A stretch of 64,000 nucleotides of DNA, from NCBI RefSeq assembly GCF_963924675.1, contig NC_089240.1:120595680-120659679 (forward strand), written 5' to 3'. Origin of the DNA: Phocoena phocoena (lineage: Eukaryota; Chordata; Mammalia; Artiodactyla; Phocoenidae). How positions within the stretch are numbered: the first letter of the stretch is position 1; every line of letters begins with the position of its first letter. Below are positions 1 to 10,918 of the stretch, in pieces. A program made the position numbers and the translations under genes. The notes under the pieces are model-generated. The model made no database searches and was not told the origin of the DNA. It saw only the letters and a list, made by a program, of their open reading frames with translations.

Positions 1-1977
1 ATATTTTCTCGTTATCTTTAATTTTTGTCAATTTGATTACTGTGTGTCTCAGCGTGTTCCTCCTTGGGTTAATCCTGTATGGAACTTTCTACACTTCCTG
101 GACTTGGGTGACTGTTTCCTTTCCCATGTTAGGGAAGTTTTCAGCTGTTAATCTCTTCAAATATCTTTTCAGGTGCTTTCTCTTCTCCTTCTGGGAGCCC
201 TCTAATGCGAATGTTAGTGTATTTGATGTTGTCCCAGAGGTCTCTTAAACTGTCCTCATTTATTTTCATTCTTTTTTCTTTATTCTGTTCTATGGCAGTG
301 ATTTCCACCACTCTGTCTTCCAGCTCACTGATTCATTCTTCTGCCTCATTTATTCTGATATTGATTCCTTCTAGTGTATTTTTTATTTGTTACTATATTC
401 TTCAACCCTGTTTGGTTGTTCTTTATATTTTCTAACTCTTTGTTAAACACTTGTAACTTCTTGCTCTGTGCATCCAGAGTTATCTTTAAGGTTATCTTTA
501 TGGTCATTACTCTGAAGTCTTTCTTGGGTAATAACTTCCTATCTCCATTTCACTTAGATGTTCTTCTGGGATTTTATCTTGTTCCTTCTTCTGGAGCATA
601 TTCCTTTGTCCTCTCATTTTGTTTAAATTTCTATTTGTATTTTTATGTCTGTGGTAGGTTAGTTACATTTCTGGACCTTGGAGAAGTGGCCCTCTGTAGG
701 GGATGTCCTATGTGTCCCAGCAGTGCACTCCCCTCTCATCACTCAAGGGCCAGGGACCAGCTGTTCCCAGGGTAGGTTCTGACCTGAGTTTATGGACTCA
801 GATCTTCAGGCTGCAGGATCATAGTTTTCTTGCATCTGGTGTCTTCCCCCTGGTGGGTGAGGCTGGTCTAGAGACTTGTGCTGGCTTCCTGGTGGGAGGG
901 GCCAGTGCCTGCCCACTGGTGGGTGGAACTGGGTCTTGGCCTTCTGGGCAGGGCTGTGTTAAGGGACATGTCTAGTGGTAGCTGTGGGCTCAAGAAGACT
1001 TTAGGCAGCCTGTCTGCTGATGGGTAGTCTGTGTTCCTGCCCTGTTGGTTGTATGGCCTGAGGGGTCCCAGCGCTGCAGCCTACAGGCTGTTGGGTGGGG
1101 CCAGGTCTTGGCACTGGTGACCCAAGCAAGATGTCTGCCTTCAACGAGAGTTTATGTAGATCAGGGGACCCCAACCCCCAGGCCGTGGACCAGTACCAGT
1201 CCGTGGCCAGTTAGGAAGCAGGCCTCACAGCAGGAGGTGAGCAGCAGACGAGCAAGTGAAGCTTCATCTGCCACTCCCCATCGCTCACATTACCACCTGA
1301 ACCATCCTCCCCCCCGCTTCCATGGAAAAATTGTCTTCCATGAAACTGGTCCCTGGTGCCAAAGAGGTTGGGGACCGCTGATGTAGATGACATTCTCTGA
1401 TACCTCTGCCACCAGTGTCCATGTCCCCAGGGTGAGCTACAGCCACCCCAGCCTCCCCATGAGATGCTCCAAGACCAGCAGGTAGGTCTGGCCCTGGGTC
1501 CTATGAAGTCACTGCTTTTGCCCTAGGTCCCGGTGTGCATGAGACCTTGTGCACACCCTTCAAGAGTAGAGTCTCTATTTCCCCCAGTCCTGTGGAGCTC
1601 TTGCACTCAAGTCCCGCTGGCCTTCAAAGCCAAATGCTCTGGGGGCTCCACTTCCTGATGCCAGAAGTCTAGGCTGGAGAGACTGACGTGGGGCTCAGAA
1701 CTCACTCCTGTGGGAGAACTTCTGTGATACAGTTTTTCTCCAGTTTGTGGGTTGCCCACCCGAGTGGTATGGGATTTGATTATATCATGAATGCACCCCT
1801 CCTACTGTATTGTTGTGGTTTCTTCTTTGTGTCTTTGGACATAGAATATCTTTTTTGGTAGGTTCCAGTCTTTTTTTTAACTGATGGTTGTTCAGCAGTT
1901 AGTTGTGATTTTGGTGTCCTCATGAGAGGAGGTGAGCTCACAGTCCTTCTACTCCACCATCTTGTCCCTCCAGGCCC
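1..1977 (-). mobile_element. L1 5' portion (5'UTR and ORF1 start), cut by window edge
   Basis: This is a LINE-1 retrotransposon read on the minus strand. Its 5' end is near 1977, where the minus strand reads like the usual L1 start (aagatggtggagtagaagg). The 5'UTR runs down to about 650 and the N-terminal part of ORF1 continues to the window edge. It aligns block by block with 58489-59985 in the same orientation, sharing landmarks such as cacttcctggacttgggtg and ccaatttgattact-type words. ORF1 here has no long open frame, so the copy is dead. It is clearly diverged from the 59-kb copy and is interrupted by a DNA transposon at 1162-1380. The remainder presumably lies left of the window. Confidence 0.88.
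1162..1380. mobile_element. hAT (Charlie/MER1-like) non-autonomous DNA transposon, 219 bp
   Basis: The element begins CAGGGGACCCCAAC and ends GTTGGGGACCGCTG, imperfect terminal inverted repeats of 14 bp. It is flanked by a perfect 8-bp target-site duplication, atgtagat, at 1154-1161 and 1381-1388. An 8-bp duplication and CAG...CTG ends are hallmarks of the hAT superfamily, and the termini and internal words match my memory of the eutherian MER1 group mobilised by Charlie-type transposase. It is shorter than the MER1 forms I recall, so it is probably an internal deletion. It encodes nothing and sits inside the 5'UTR of the surrounding L1, so it is younger than that L1. Confidence 0.9.
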
Positions 1978-2857
1978 CACATTTTCTTTGTTCCCCTACG
2001 TTTCTTGTAATGCCTCTAGGAAAGTCTGAAGCTGACTGGATGACCTAGGCTTCTGGGTTCTGCCTGACAGTGCAGTTCCAGGGCTCACATGGCAGCTTGT
2101 GCTTTAGCAGTCTTGGTAGTGCAGTGCTCATGGGCACTGGACCCAGCAGCACCAGCAACAGCAGTGATGGGTGACTCCAGACTCTGTAGTTTTCAGGGTC
2201 AGTAGAAAATGCATGGCTTAAGCTACCTAGATTCCAGTGGACAAATTTAGAAGAGTTGATAAAACAGTTTTATTTTAAAACACCAATATATAAAACATCC
2301 CAGAAATTAAATATTTTCCTTAAATCTTAAAATTTGAAAAATTTTAGATGTTAGTGTAAAAATGTGCAAAACAGTTCTAGAGGGTTTATGAGCAAAAAGA
2401 AGACCATTATCCAGCAAGGTCAAGACTAGCTCATAATCACATCTCTAATCCAGTTCAGGGGAAAGGCAAAAAGAGGAAGTGCATGGCAAGCAATTTCCTT
2501 TTAAGTGAGTGAGTCAGAGGTTACACTAATTGCTTCCACTCCTCTTTCCTTGGTGATAACTTACCATCATGGCCACACCTAATTAAGAGTGAGGGTAGGA
2601 AATTTAACCTTTAGCTGTGTGTCCATGTGCTCAGGTAAATTCACTGACTTTAGGAAAGAAAGATAAGGTTTTCATTGGCAAATAGTTGTCACTTCCACAG
2701 TATGTTCAAAAGTCAATTTCACAATCTTAAATTTATATTGTAAATACCTGATGAAGTTTCTGTTTCCTGGCCTCCAGAGTCTTCCTACCTCTAGAACCAA
2801 CTGGCAATGACCCAGAACTTCTGCTTATAAGAATATGCTTTCACTTAACAAATACAT
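1978..2857. other. No gene recognised
   Basis: This stretch between the L1 5' end and an old repeat has no open frame above about 60 codons and no repeat that I can name. A part near 2050-2230 has a balanced, CAG-rich composition unlike its AT-rich neighbours, but I cannot assign it. Confidence 0.4.
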
Positions 2858-2975
2858 ATTGATCAAATGTCTACTATATGTCCAGAACTCTAAGGATATA
2901 GTTTTCAATAAGACAAATATGATCCCTGCCCTCATGGAGCTTACACTGGGGGAGGGGGTGTCTGATGACAACGCT
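2858..2975 (+). repeat. Ancient mammalian interspersed repeat (family uncertain)
   Basis: The words 'acaaatacatattgatcaaatgtctactatatg' (seen in pieces from 2849), 'ccctgccctcatggagc' and 'ttacactgggggaggg' belong to a common old mammalian repeat remembered as the 'tattgagcacctactatgtgcc...tcatggagctta' element. I cannot decide between L2-type and other LINE-type assignments. Confidence 0.5.
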
Positions 2976-3430
2976 AAGGATAGATAGTACAAAATAGCAA
3001 TAAATTTTAGCAGAAGTAGAAGCAGACGGTCCCCCCATTAAATATTTCAGACCCAAAGCAAAATTGTAAACTGAGGTAATCTGCATGATTTTTAGATATC
3101 TATGTATTTTTTTTTACAAGTGTTCATGGAATAGCCACAAAATTAGGAGTGTGTAATGCTACAAATTAAGCCTTTCAATTCCAAACAGTAAAAATAGATG
3201 ATATTCTCTTGATTACAGAAGACACAAAGAACCATTTGTCTCAAATTTAGAAAAACAATAAAAAAATTTTAAGGAATTCTTGGGTAAGAGGCAATATACA
3301 GAGAAATTTCAGAATTCATAGAAATTAAAATGAAAACAATAAATGTCAGAACCTGTAGTGTACAGCTAAAGCAGTGACCAGGGAAAAACCCACAACCTGA
3401 AAAATATATGTCAGTAAAAAAGCACAAATA

Positions 3431-3739
3431 GGGCTTCTCTGGTGGCACAGTGGTTAAGAATCCGCCTGCCAATGCAAGGGGACATGGGTTCGAGCCCTGG
3501 TCCAGGAAGATCCCACATGCCGTGGAGCAACTAAGCCCGTGTGCCACAACTACGGGGCCCATGTGCCACAACTACTGAAGCCTGTGCACCTAGAGCCGAT
3601 GCTCCACAACAAGAGAAGCCACTGCGATGAGAAGCCCGCACACCACAACGAAGAGCAGCCCCCGCTCGCTGCAACTAGAGAAAGCCCATGTGCAGCAACG
3701 AAGACCCAACACAGCCAAATACAGATAAATAAATTTTTT
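3431..3739 (+). mobile_element. CHR-type SINE, long (CHR-1-like) form
   Basis: A tRNA-derived SINE begins with the head gggcttctctggtggcacag, which contains an A-box-like stretch, followed by a B box (gggttcgagccc). It is followed by the long body with repeated 'ccacaactac' and 'gcaacgaag' blocks and an A-rich tail ending near 3739. Diverged target duplications flank it (aaaagcacaaata at 3418-3430 and aaaaggcaagaata at 3740-3753). This longer form is the older one in whales, hippos and ruminants. It was transcribed by RNA polymerase III when active and has no coding role. Confidence 0.92.
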
Positions 3740-3816
3740 AAAAGGCAAGAATAAAAGATAATTGAAATAAACATTTGACTGAATTAAATAAGAAACAATA
3801 AAATAAAAGGAAAATA

Positions 3817-4016
3817 GGGCTTCCCAGGTGGCGCAGTGGTTGGGGGTCCGCCTGCCGATGCAGGGGACGCGGGTTCGTGCCCCGGTCCGGGAGGATCCCA
3901 CGTGCCACGGAGCGGCTGGGCCCGTGAGCCATGGCCGCTGGGCCTGCGCCTCCTGAGCATGTGCTCCGCGGCGGGACAGGCCGCCGCGGTGAGAGGCCTG
4001 TGTACCACAAAAAGAA
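3817..4016 (+). mobile_element. CHR-type SINE, short form, with perfect 20-bp target duplication
   Basis: Short CHR SINE with head gggcttcccaggtggcgcag and B box ggttcgtgccccgg, ending in an A-rich tail. The 20-bp target duplication aataaaataaaaggaaaata is identical at 3797-3816 and 4017-4036. This copy is unusually GC- and CpG-rich in its 3' half (3945-3990), with several changes from the other short copies, such as gcgcctcctgagcatg. Confidence 0.95.
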
Positions 4017-4852
4017 AATAAAATAAAAGGAAAATAGAAGGAAGGTAAAGATAAAAGTAAAAGTAAAGATAAAAGCATAAATGAATTTATTAGGAAAATA
4101 ACAATAGAACTAATAAATATAAATTATGATTCTTTGATTGAAACAACAGTAAGCAAATATTTAGCTAACCTAATCAGGAGAGAGAGAGAAAGAACAAATG
4201 CGTGAAATAAGAAATGGTAATAGGGAAATAATCTTATGAACAGGTAACTATAATAAACTTGTTTTTATAATAAACTACTTTCAGCCTTATGCTAATAAAT
4301 GTGAAAATTGGGTGAAATGGATACTTTTTTAGAAGAATGTACCTTACCAAATCTGACTACAAAATCAATAGAAAATTATAACAGATTAATTTCCACAGAA
4401 AAACTTGAGGAAAATTATCAAACAGTTTATCCCACTGGACCAAAACACAAACACAAAAAAATACCCAGTTAAAATGATTTAACTGAAAAATTCTATCTAA
4501 CTTTTAAAGAGCAACTATTTTCCTTCAGAGCATGGCAAACAATGGAGTGAAAAGCCACTTATTTTTCATGAAACTGTTTTAACACTGATAGCAAAATTTC
4601 AAACAATAGCACAAAAAATAAAACTACAGACCAAGCTAATTTAGGAAAATTGATGCAGAAAGTCAACATACAATATTAGTAATCTAACAGTATATTAAAA
4701 ATCAAATCCATAGTGAATGAATGATTTATTTCAGGAATGCAAGATGGTGAAGGAATAGGAAATCTACTAATTTAATTCATCATAGTAGATCTAAGAAGAA
4801 AAAATTTTACTCCATAAATACTGAAAGACATGGAAAACTTCAACAAACTCTT

Positions 4853-5850
4853 TTTTATTTTTAGTTGAAGTATAGTTGAATTACAATATTACTCCTGTAC
4901 AGCAAAGCAACTCATATATATATTCTCTTTCATGTTCTTTTCCATTATGGCTTATCACAGGATATTGAATATAGTTCCCTGTGCTATACAGTAGAACTTT
5001 ATTGTTTATCCATTCTGTATATACGAGTTTGCATCTGCTAATCCCAAAGTCCTAATCTAACCCTCTCCCATCCCCCTCGGCAACCACCAGTCTTTTCTCT
5101 ATGTCCCTGATTCTATTTCTGTTTCATAGATAAGTTCATTTGTGTCATATATTAGATTCCACTTATAAGTGATATCATATGGTATTTGTCTTTCTGACTT
5201 ACTTCACTTAGTATGATAATCTCTCATTGCATCCATGTTGCTGTAAATGGCATTATTTCGTTCTTTATTATGGCTGAGTAGTATTCCATTGTATATATGT
5301 ACCACTTATTCTTTATCCATTCATCCCTTGATGGACATTTAGGTTGTTTCCATGTCTTGGCTATTGGGAATAGTGCTGCTATGAACATAGGAGTGTATAT
5401 ATCTTTTTGAATTATGGTTTTGTCCGAATATATGTCCAGGAGTGGGATTGTTGGATCATATGGTAATTCTATTTTTAGTTTTCTGAGAAACCTCCATGCT
5501 GTTTTCCACAGTGGCCACACCAACTTACATGCCCACCAACAGTGTAGGAGGGTTCCCTTTTCTCCACACCCTCTCCAGCATTTGTTATTTGTAGATGTTT
5601 AAATGATGGCCATTCTGACTGGTGTGAGGTGGTACCTCATTGTAGTTTTGATTTGCGTTTCTCTAATAATTAATGATGTTGAGCATCTTTTCATGTGTGT
5701 ATTGGCCATCTGTATTTCTTCTTTAGAGAAATGTCTGTTTAAGTCTTCTGCCCATTTTTCAATTGGGTTATTTGTTTTTTGTTGTTGAGTTGTATAAGCT
5801 GTTTGTATATTTTGGAAATTAAGCCCTTGTCAATCACATCGTTTGCTAAT
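4853..5850 (-). mobile_element. 5'-truncated L1, antisense (3'UTR plus end of ORF2)
   Basis: On the minus strand this holds the last part of L1 ORF2 and the 3'UTR, with the A-tail read as TTTTTTATTTTT at the left end. The exact 11-bp target duplication aacaaactctt lies at 4842-4852 and 5851-5861, which fixes both ends. The 99-codon open stretch 5224-5523 encodes the ORF2 C-terminal domain (WKTAWRF..., ...MEYYSAI...). The 3'UTR is of the 'ttgaagtatagttgaattacaat' lineage shared with 49253-50153. It inserted into the old L1 3240-6450. Confidence 0.95.
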
Positions 5851-6454
5851 AACAAACTCTTGATTTAAAAAATAAGAATATATGGATATTTTCTTAAGAT
5901 AATAACATATATCTATCTCACCCTAAAAGGCAGTATCATGTTTAATGGGGAAATACTAGATGCATTCCTACTGAAGTAGGGAACTAGATACAAATATCCA
6001 CTATTACTATTATCATTTAATGTTATGTTGGAAATACTAGCTAAAACAGTAGACAAGTGAAAGAAATTTGTTTTAAATAGAAAGAGTGAGGTAAATCTAT
6101 CCCTATTTGCAAATGAAGTGATTGTTTTCATAGAAAAATCAGGAAAATCGATTGAAAACCAAGAAGTATCATAAATCAGTAAACTAGTGAGGTGAAAAAG
6201 AATAAACAGAAATCAATAATTTTCATATGTGTACACAACTACCAATAAAGTTGTCCTTATAATGGAATAAATAACATAAACAAGTCACAGGCAAGTTCTG
6301 TGGAAAGTGAACACTTTAAAATTACCCTCGAAGGACACAAAAGAGGGTGGGCAATGTATACTCTCCTGAATAGAAATTATTTTAAAAAGTTATTATTTCT
6401 CCCTAAATTTATCTATAAATTTAATACAAACCCCCCAAAACACACAAGATTATA

Positions 6455-6537
6455 CAGTAAGTGGTAGAGTTGTGAGAAGAACCCAGGAAGAGTTGTTCTA
6501 GCGTAAGTGTCCTAACATATTGCACTAAACTGTCGCT
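6455..6537 (-). repeat. MIR fragment
   Basis: The words 'taagtggtagagttgtgagaagaaccc' (split here as taagtggtagag and agaacccaggaag) and the following tract fit the complement of the MIR core ('aagtggcagagctgggattcgaaccca' from memory). It is short and diverged. Confidence 0.5.
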
Positions 6538-6559
6538 TTAGAGAGCTTCCTCCTTATTT

Positions 6560-6685
6560 ATTTATTTATTCATTCATTCATTCGCCATGTGGCATGTGGG
6601 ATCTTAGTTCCCCTACCAGGGATTGAACCCACACCCGCTGCAGTGGAAGCATGGAGTCTTAACCACAGGACCGCCAGGGAAGTCC
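6560..6685 (-). mobile_element. CHR-type SINE, short antisense fragment
   Basis: Read on the minus strand it starts with the CHR head (complement of gccagggaagtccc) and carries a B-box-like stretch (complement of gggattgaacc). The tail is the (TTTA)/(TTCA) run at 6554-6583. A target duplication with one mismatch, cttcctccttattt / cttcctcattattt, lies at 6546-6559 and 6686-6699. Confidence 0.88.
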
Positions 6686-6699
6686 CTTCCTCATTATTT

Positions 6700-7140
6700 T
6701 TTAAGGCAGGTTCATATTCCACTGTATGGGTCTTCCCTGGTGGCACAGTGGTTGAGAGTCCACCTGCCGATGCAGGGGACATGGGTTCGTGCCCCGGTCC
6801 GGGAAGATCCCACATGCCGCAGAGCGGCTGGGCCTGTGAGCCATGGCCGCTGAGCCTGTGCGTCCGGAGCCTGTGCTCCGCAACAGGAGAGGCCACAACA
6901 GTGAGAGGCCCTTGTACCGCAAACAAAACAAACCAAAAAAAAAGAGTACATATTCCACTGTATGGATGTGGCACTATTTATTCATTCCTTTTCAATTCAC
7001 GTTAGGTTCTTTGCAAAATTTGCTTTTAAACATGACTCAAGCAGTGAATAATGTTATGGATATATAATTTTACATATGAACAGAAATTATGGGTTCAATT
7101 CCCAAAATGGAATTGTTGCGTCAAAGGATATATGCAGTTG
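6700..7140 (-). mobile_element. Old L1 fragment, antisense, split by a SINE
   Basis: Outside the SINE at 6730-6948 this reads as the complement of an old L1 ORF2 end: 'ttcatattccactgtatgg' then, after the SINE, 'atgtggcactatttattcattc', and later 'ggaattgttgcgtcaaagg'. These are decayed forms of words that are intact in the younger copies at 8490 and 19220. Confidence 0.65.
6730..6948 (+). mobile_element. CHR-type SINE, short form
   Basis: Short CHR SINE with head gtcttccctggtggcacag, B box ggttcgtgccccgg and A-rich tail (aaacaaaacaaaccaaaaaa). A perfect 17-bp target duplication, catattccactgtatgg, flanks it at 6713-6729 and 6949-6965. It inserted into an old antisense L1. Confidence 0.95.
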
Positions 7141-7256
7141 AAAGAAAGAGAGGAGAGAGGGAGAGATAGGAGAGAGGGAGAGAGAGGAGAGAGGGAGAGA
7201 GAGGAGAGAGGGAGAGAGGGAACGAGAAAGAGAGGGAGAGAGAGAGAGAGAGAGAA
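7141..7256 (+). repeat. Purine (GA-rich) tract, 116 bp
   Basis: All bases are A or G apart from a T at 7167 and a C at 7223. It is a mix of gagagagg and gagagaga units ending in a (GA)n run. The short reading frame across it is an artefact of the repeat. Confidence 0.97.
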
Positions 7257-7404
7257 TAGAATTCCTAAGAAATTAGAATAAATTAATGTATATATAAGAA
7301 ACAGTAATTACATCTGGAACTGGAGTGAACATTGGGCAAATGAGATGCAGGAGTGGAAGAGGTATTTTCATTAGATTATTTGTATTGTTTATAAACCATA
7401 TTTT

Positions 7405-7835
7405 GAAACCGTATGAAGGGGCTGAGTTATGTATACACCCAGTACCTCCAAATGTGACCTTATCTGGAAGCAGGGTCATTGCAGATGTAATTAATTAAGA
7501 CAAGGTCATACTGGAGGAGGGTGGGCCCCTAACCCAGTATGACTGGTGTCCTTATAAGAAGAGAAGAGGCACAGAGAAACAGGGAGAATGCCATCGGACG
7601 ATGGAGGCAGATATTGGAATTATGCCGCCAGAAGCCAAGGAATACCTGTGGCTACCAGAAGCTGGAATAAGCAAGGAAGGACCCTCCAGTAGAAACTTCA
7701 ACAGGAGCTGGTTCTGACAACACCTTGATTTTAAGACTTCCAGCCTCCAGAACTGTGAGGCAATAAATTTCTATTATTCTAAGTCACCCAGGTTGTGGCA
7801 ATTTGTTGCAATGGCTTAGGAAATGCAAAAAAAGC
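7405..7835 (+). mobile_element. Solo LTR of MaLR (MLT1-like) type
   Basis: The words 'cagtacctccaaatgtgacc', 'gggtcattgcagatgtaatt', 'gactggtgtccttataagaag', 'acttccagcctccagaact' and 'gtgaggcaataaatttctat' follow in the order I remember for mammalian MaLR LTRs (ERVL-class non-autonomous elements). An AATAAA poly(A) signal is present at 7763. No internal region is attached, so it is a solo LTR. The exact subfamily is not decided. Confidence 0.8.
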
Positions 7836-7968
7836 TAACTGACAATTACAAATATATATATTTGAGTATATTAACTTAAAAGTTATATAATGGCAACCGT
7901 TTGTGTAGGTAATGAATTTAGACAATACGTCTCAGTTCCTACTGGATCTGTTGCTTCATATTAGAGTT

Positions 7969-9175
7969 TTTTTGTTTTTTTAAATAACTTTATTAGAGTA
8001 TAATTGCTTTACAATGGTGTGTCAGTTTCTGCTTTATAACAAAGTGGATCAGTTATAGATACACATACGTCCCCATATCTCTTCCCTCTTGCGTCTCCCT
8101 CCCTCCCACCCTCCCCATCCCACCCCTCTAGGTGGTCACAAAGCACCGAGCTGATCTGATCTCCCTGTGCTATGCAGCTGCTTCCCACTAGCTAGCTGTT
8201 TTACGTTGAGTAGTGTATATATGTTCATGCCACTCTCTCACTTTGTCCCAGATTACCCTTCCCCCTCCCCGTATCCTCAAGTCCATTCTCTAGTAAGTCT
8301 GTGTCTTTATTCCCGTCTTACCCCTAGGTTCTTCATGACCATTTTCTTTTATTTTTTAGATTCCATATATATGTGTTAGTATACGGTATTTGTTTTTCTC
8401 TTTCTGACTTACTTCACTCTGTATGACAGTCTCTAGGTCCATCCACCTTACTACAAATAACTCAGTTTCGTTCCTTATTATGGCTGAGTAATATTCCATT
8501 GTATATATGCACCACATCTTCTTTATCCATTCATCTGTCGATGGACACTTAGGTTGCTTCCATGTCCTGGCTATTGTAAATAGAGCTGAAATGAACATTT
8601 TGGTACATGACTCTTTTTGAATTATGGTTTTCTCAGGGTATATGCCCAGTAGTGGGATTGCTGGGTCATATGGTAGTTCTATTTTTAGTTTTTGAAGGAC
8701 CCTCCATACTGTTCTCCATAGTGGCTGTATCAGTTTACATCCCACCAACAGTGCAAGAGGGTTCCCTTTTCTCCACACCCTCTCCAGCGTTTATTGTTTG
8801 TAGATTTTTTGATGATGGCCATTCTGACCTGTGTGAGATGATACCTCACTGTAGTTTTGATTTGCATTTCTCTAATGATTAATGATGTTGAGCATTCTTT
8901 CATGTGTTTTTTGGCAATCTGTATATCTTCTTTTCAGAAATGTCTATGTAGGCCTTCTGCCCATTTTTAGATTGGGTTTTTTTGATATCGAGCTGCATGA
9001 CTTGCTTGTATGTTTTGGAGATTAATCCTTTGTCAGTTGCTTCATTTGCAAATATTTTCTCCCATTCTGAGGGTTGTATTTTTTTTCATCTTGTTTATGG
9101 TTTCCTTTGCTGTGCAAAAGCTTTGAAGTTTCTTTAGGTCCCATTTGTTTATTTTTGTTTTTATTTCCATTTCTC
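7969..9175 (-). mobile_element. 5'-truncated L1, antisense
   Basis: The 3'UTR lies at the left (A-tail read as T-run at 7969-7981) and the ORF2 C-terminal region to the right. A 13-bp perfect target duplication, tcatattagagtt, lies at 7956-7968 and 9176-9188. The frame 8356-8778 encodes an ORF2 C-terminus ([11 protein letters not shown]..., MEYYSAI...). The 3'UTR belongs to the lineage ending 'caattatactctaataaag', with a pyrimidine-rich block at 8089-8130 that is G-rich on the sense strand. Confidence 0.96.
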
Positions 9176-9188
9176 TCATATTAGAGTT

Positions 9189-10004
9189 ATATATACAATT
9201 GAGCTAAATTTTATTAAGCCAATAAGAGATGTATATATTTGCTTTAAAGACTTAGAGAATTAATAATAATTTAACAAAACCCACTAAATCCACTCTCTTA
9301 CAAATTATACCTTGTTCACTTTTTTGTTTGTATAATTTTTTATCAGTTATGGTAAGCCTTCTCCGGGTATTATGCTGAAGTCAGGAACTCCTTGTAGAAT
9401 AGAACCTTTTGAGAGTAGTCTACTGTAAAGCTTAAAATATTGACTAGAGGTAGCAGGCTTTCAGGCGGAATTGCAGGCTTGTCATATTTATAACATGAGA
9501 CTCTGTGGTGTTCTGGGGTGGGGGAGACTCCATTAAGATTGATTTTTTTCCATTAAAAGCAAAAAGCCTGCTCAAGGAGACCATTGTTAAAAACTGACTT
9601 GATTTAAGGAGGGAGGAAGTTGCATAAACAAATGAATCACCAGAAGATGGTTAATCAGCTTTGTGTGACTCATTATAAGATTCCTTTAACACCTGCTGAT
9701 AGAATGCATTTGATATCATATTTACAGGGACTAGTGTTGAATAGAATAAAAACAGTAAGCTGTATTCAAGTGTCACTTGTTGAAAATTACTTTAAATGTA
9801 TGTTTAATATAAGACATCTTAACCAATTGTGCTCTCATATTTGAAAGCCATCTTACATACAGCCCCATAAATGAATCTCTCTGTGCTTGGTGGTCAGCTT
9901 TCTTCATGCAGAAGTGCTAAATCCCTAAATTCTGAAAAGTAGGGCACTTCGTTTTTATATGATACTGGATATGAAATCAGCCTGTACTATTGAGAGAGGA
10001 GTTG
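9189..10004. other. No gene or young repeat recognised
   Basis: AT-rich unique-looking sequence. The longest frame, 9620-9844 plus, is 74 codons with no recognisable domain, no splice-site context that I trust and no poly(A) signal close by. Nothing is called. Confidence 0.4.
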
Positions 10005-10235
10005 TAGTACAGGATAAAGAACATCGAACAAGGAAACCAGAGGCCTGGGTGCTAGACCCAGTTAGCTTTTTAAACATTAGTGAATCACTTCCCCTTTCAC
10101 AATATCATTGTTCTCCTCTGTAAAAGAGAGGTAACAGTACCAAGATACTTCACGTCGTACATTTTCTTCCAATATACAAGGTTATTTTGAGTATCAATTT
10201 GATAGTGTATGTAGAAGTGCTTTACAATTGGTGAA
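10005..10235 (+). repeat. MIR SINE
   Basis: Decayed MIR from the tRNA-like start ('gttgtagtacaggataaagaacat') through 'cctgggtgctagaccca', 'gaatcacttccc', 'tctcctctgtaaaagagagg' to 'gtatgtagaagtgcttt'. The order and spacing match the MIR core from memory. Confidence 0.8.
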
Positions 10236-10679
10236 ATTGCGTGGATGGAATATTATCTTTCAGTTTTATGAAGAGGCGGTTTTCCTCTAACTGAATGTAT
10301 TATTCAGAGGAATAAAACAAAGAGGCAACGGAAATGCAAATCAACCACTTTGCATTGTGTAGTCAGTCCAATCAAGCCCACAAGAACTTAAAATCATTTT
10401 TCAGATGCTTGTACAACACTGCGTTTATTTATTTCCCCGTGAACTCATGCAAACTTCTGTTTTGCATAATTATATTTCAAAATATATCTGTTGATATTAA
10501 CCAGAGCACTTCGAAAAACACACTAGCATTTAATACGGCAATAATTAAGAAGTGGAAATAAAATAAACATAGATCACATATAAGGAAATTGGCACTTAAA
10601 ATTCTAAGTACACCATTTTAAAAAATGAATCTGAATTACATTAATACCTTATACCAGGAAAACACTTCATAGTTTAAAA
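10236..10679. other. No gene recognised
   Basis: AT-rich stretch. The plus-strand frame 10334-10561 (75 codons) shows no known motif. It lies between two MIR copies. Confidence 0.4.
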
Positions 10680-10870
10680 AAAATTTCCACTTGCATTACT
10701 CCATTTGATTTTCACACTCACCCTGTGTAGTTATTTATATTGGCTTACTGATGAGAAAGTGGACATTTTTGAGAGGTTATCTAGCATATTGCTGCTGGTA
10801 AATGGCAGAACTGGACTGAAAATCAGTTTTCCTAGTCCCTAAATCATCATACTAAGCATTATGATTGTTT
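10680..10870 (-). repeat. MIR SINE, antisense
   Basis: The sequence 'ttgattttcacactcaccctgtg', 'ctgatgagaaagtgg', 'gctggtaaatggcagaactgg' is the complement of the MIR core in order, ending near 'aagcattatgattg'. Confidence 0.75.
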
Positions 10871-10872
10871 TA

Positions 10873-10876
<4 letters not shown>

Positions 10877-10910
<34 letters not shown>

Positions 10911-10918
10911 ATATACAT
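10877..10918. repeat. (AT)n microsatellite
   Basis: A pure (AT)15 run covers 10877-10906, followed by an imperfect continuation (cgatatatacatat) to about 10920. Confidence 0.97.

Larger units (their letters stand above)
3240..6450 (+). mobile_element. Old L1 ORF2 region, broken by three later insertions
   Basis: Plus-strand pieces 3240-3430, 4040-4841 and 5862-6450 resemble degraded L1 ORF2: 'gaaaatagcaaagcagtgaccagg'-type words, then 'cagaccaagctaatttagg', 'tttcaggaatgcaagatgg', and finally 'ctatttgcaaatgaagtgat', the decayed FADD (reverse transcriptase motif) region. The pieces occur in the expected 5' to 3' order. The copy is interrupted by a CHR SINE (3431-3739), a second CHR SINE (3817-4016) and an antisense younger L1 (4853-5850). 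It has no usable frame. Confidence 0.75.

Noticed and set aside
3817..4016. Small CpG island or promoter
   Set aside because: The GC-rich patch is a CHR SINE with its polymerase III boxes; there is no wider CpG island.
3590..4078. 162-codon minus frame and overlapping frames on both strands
   Set aside because: CHR SINEs translated antisense. The repeated peptides (for example around PWLTGPAA) recur at every SINE in the window.
6730..6948. tRNA gene
   Set aside because: The A- and B-box-like sequence belongs to a tRNA-derived SINE with tail and target duplication; no cloverleaf is complete.
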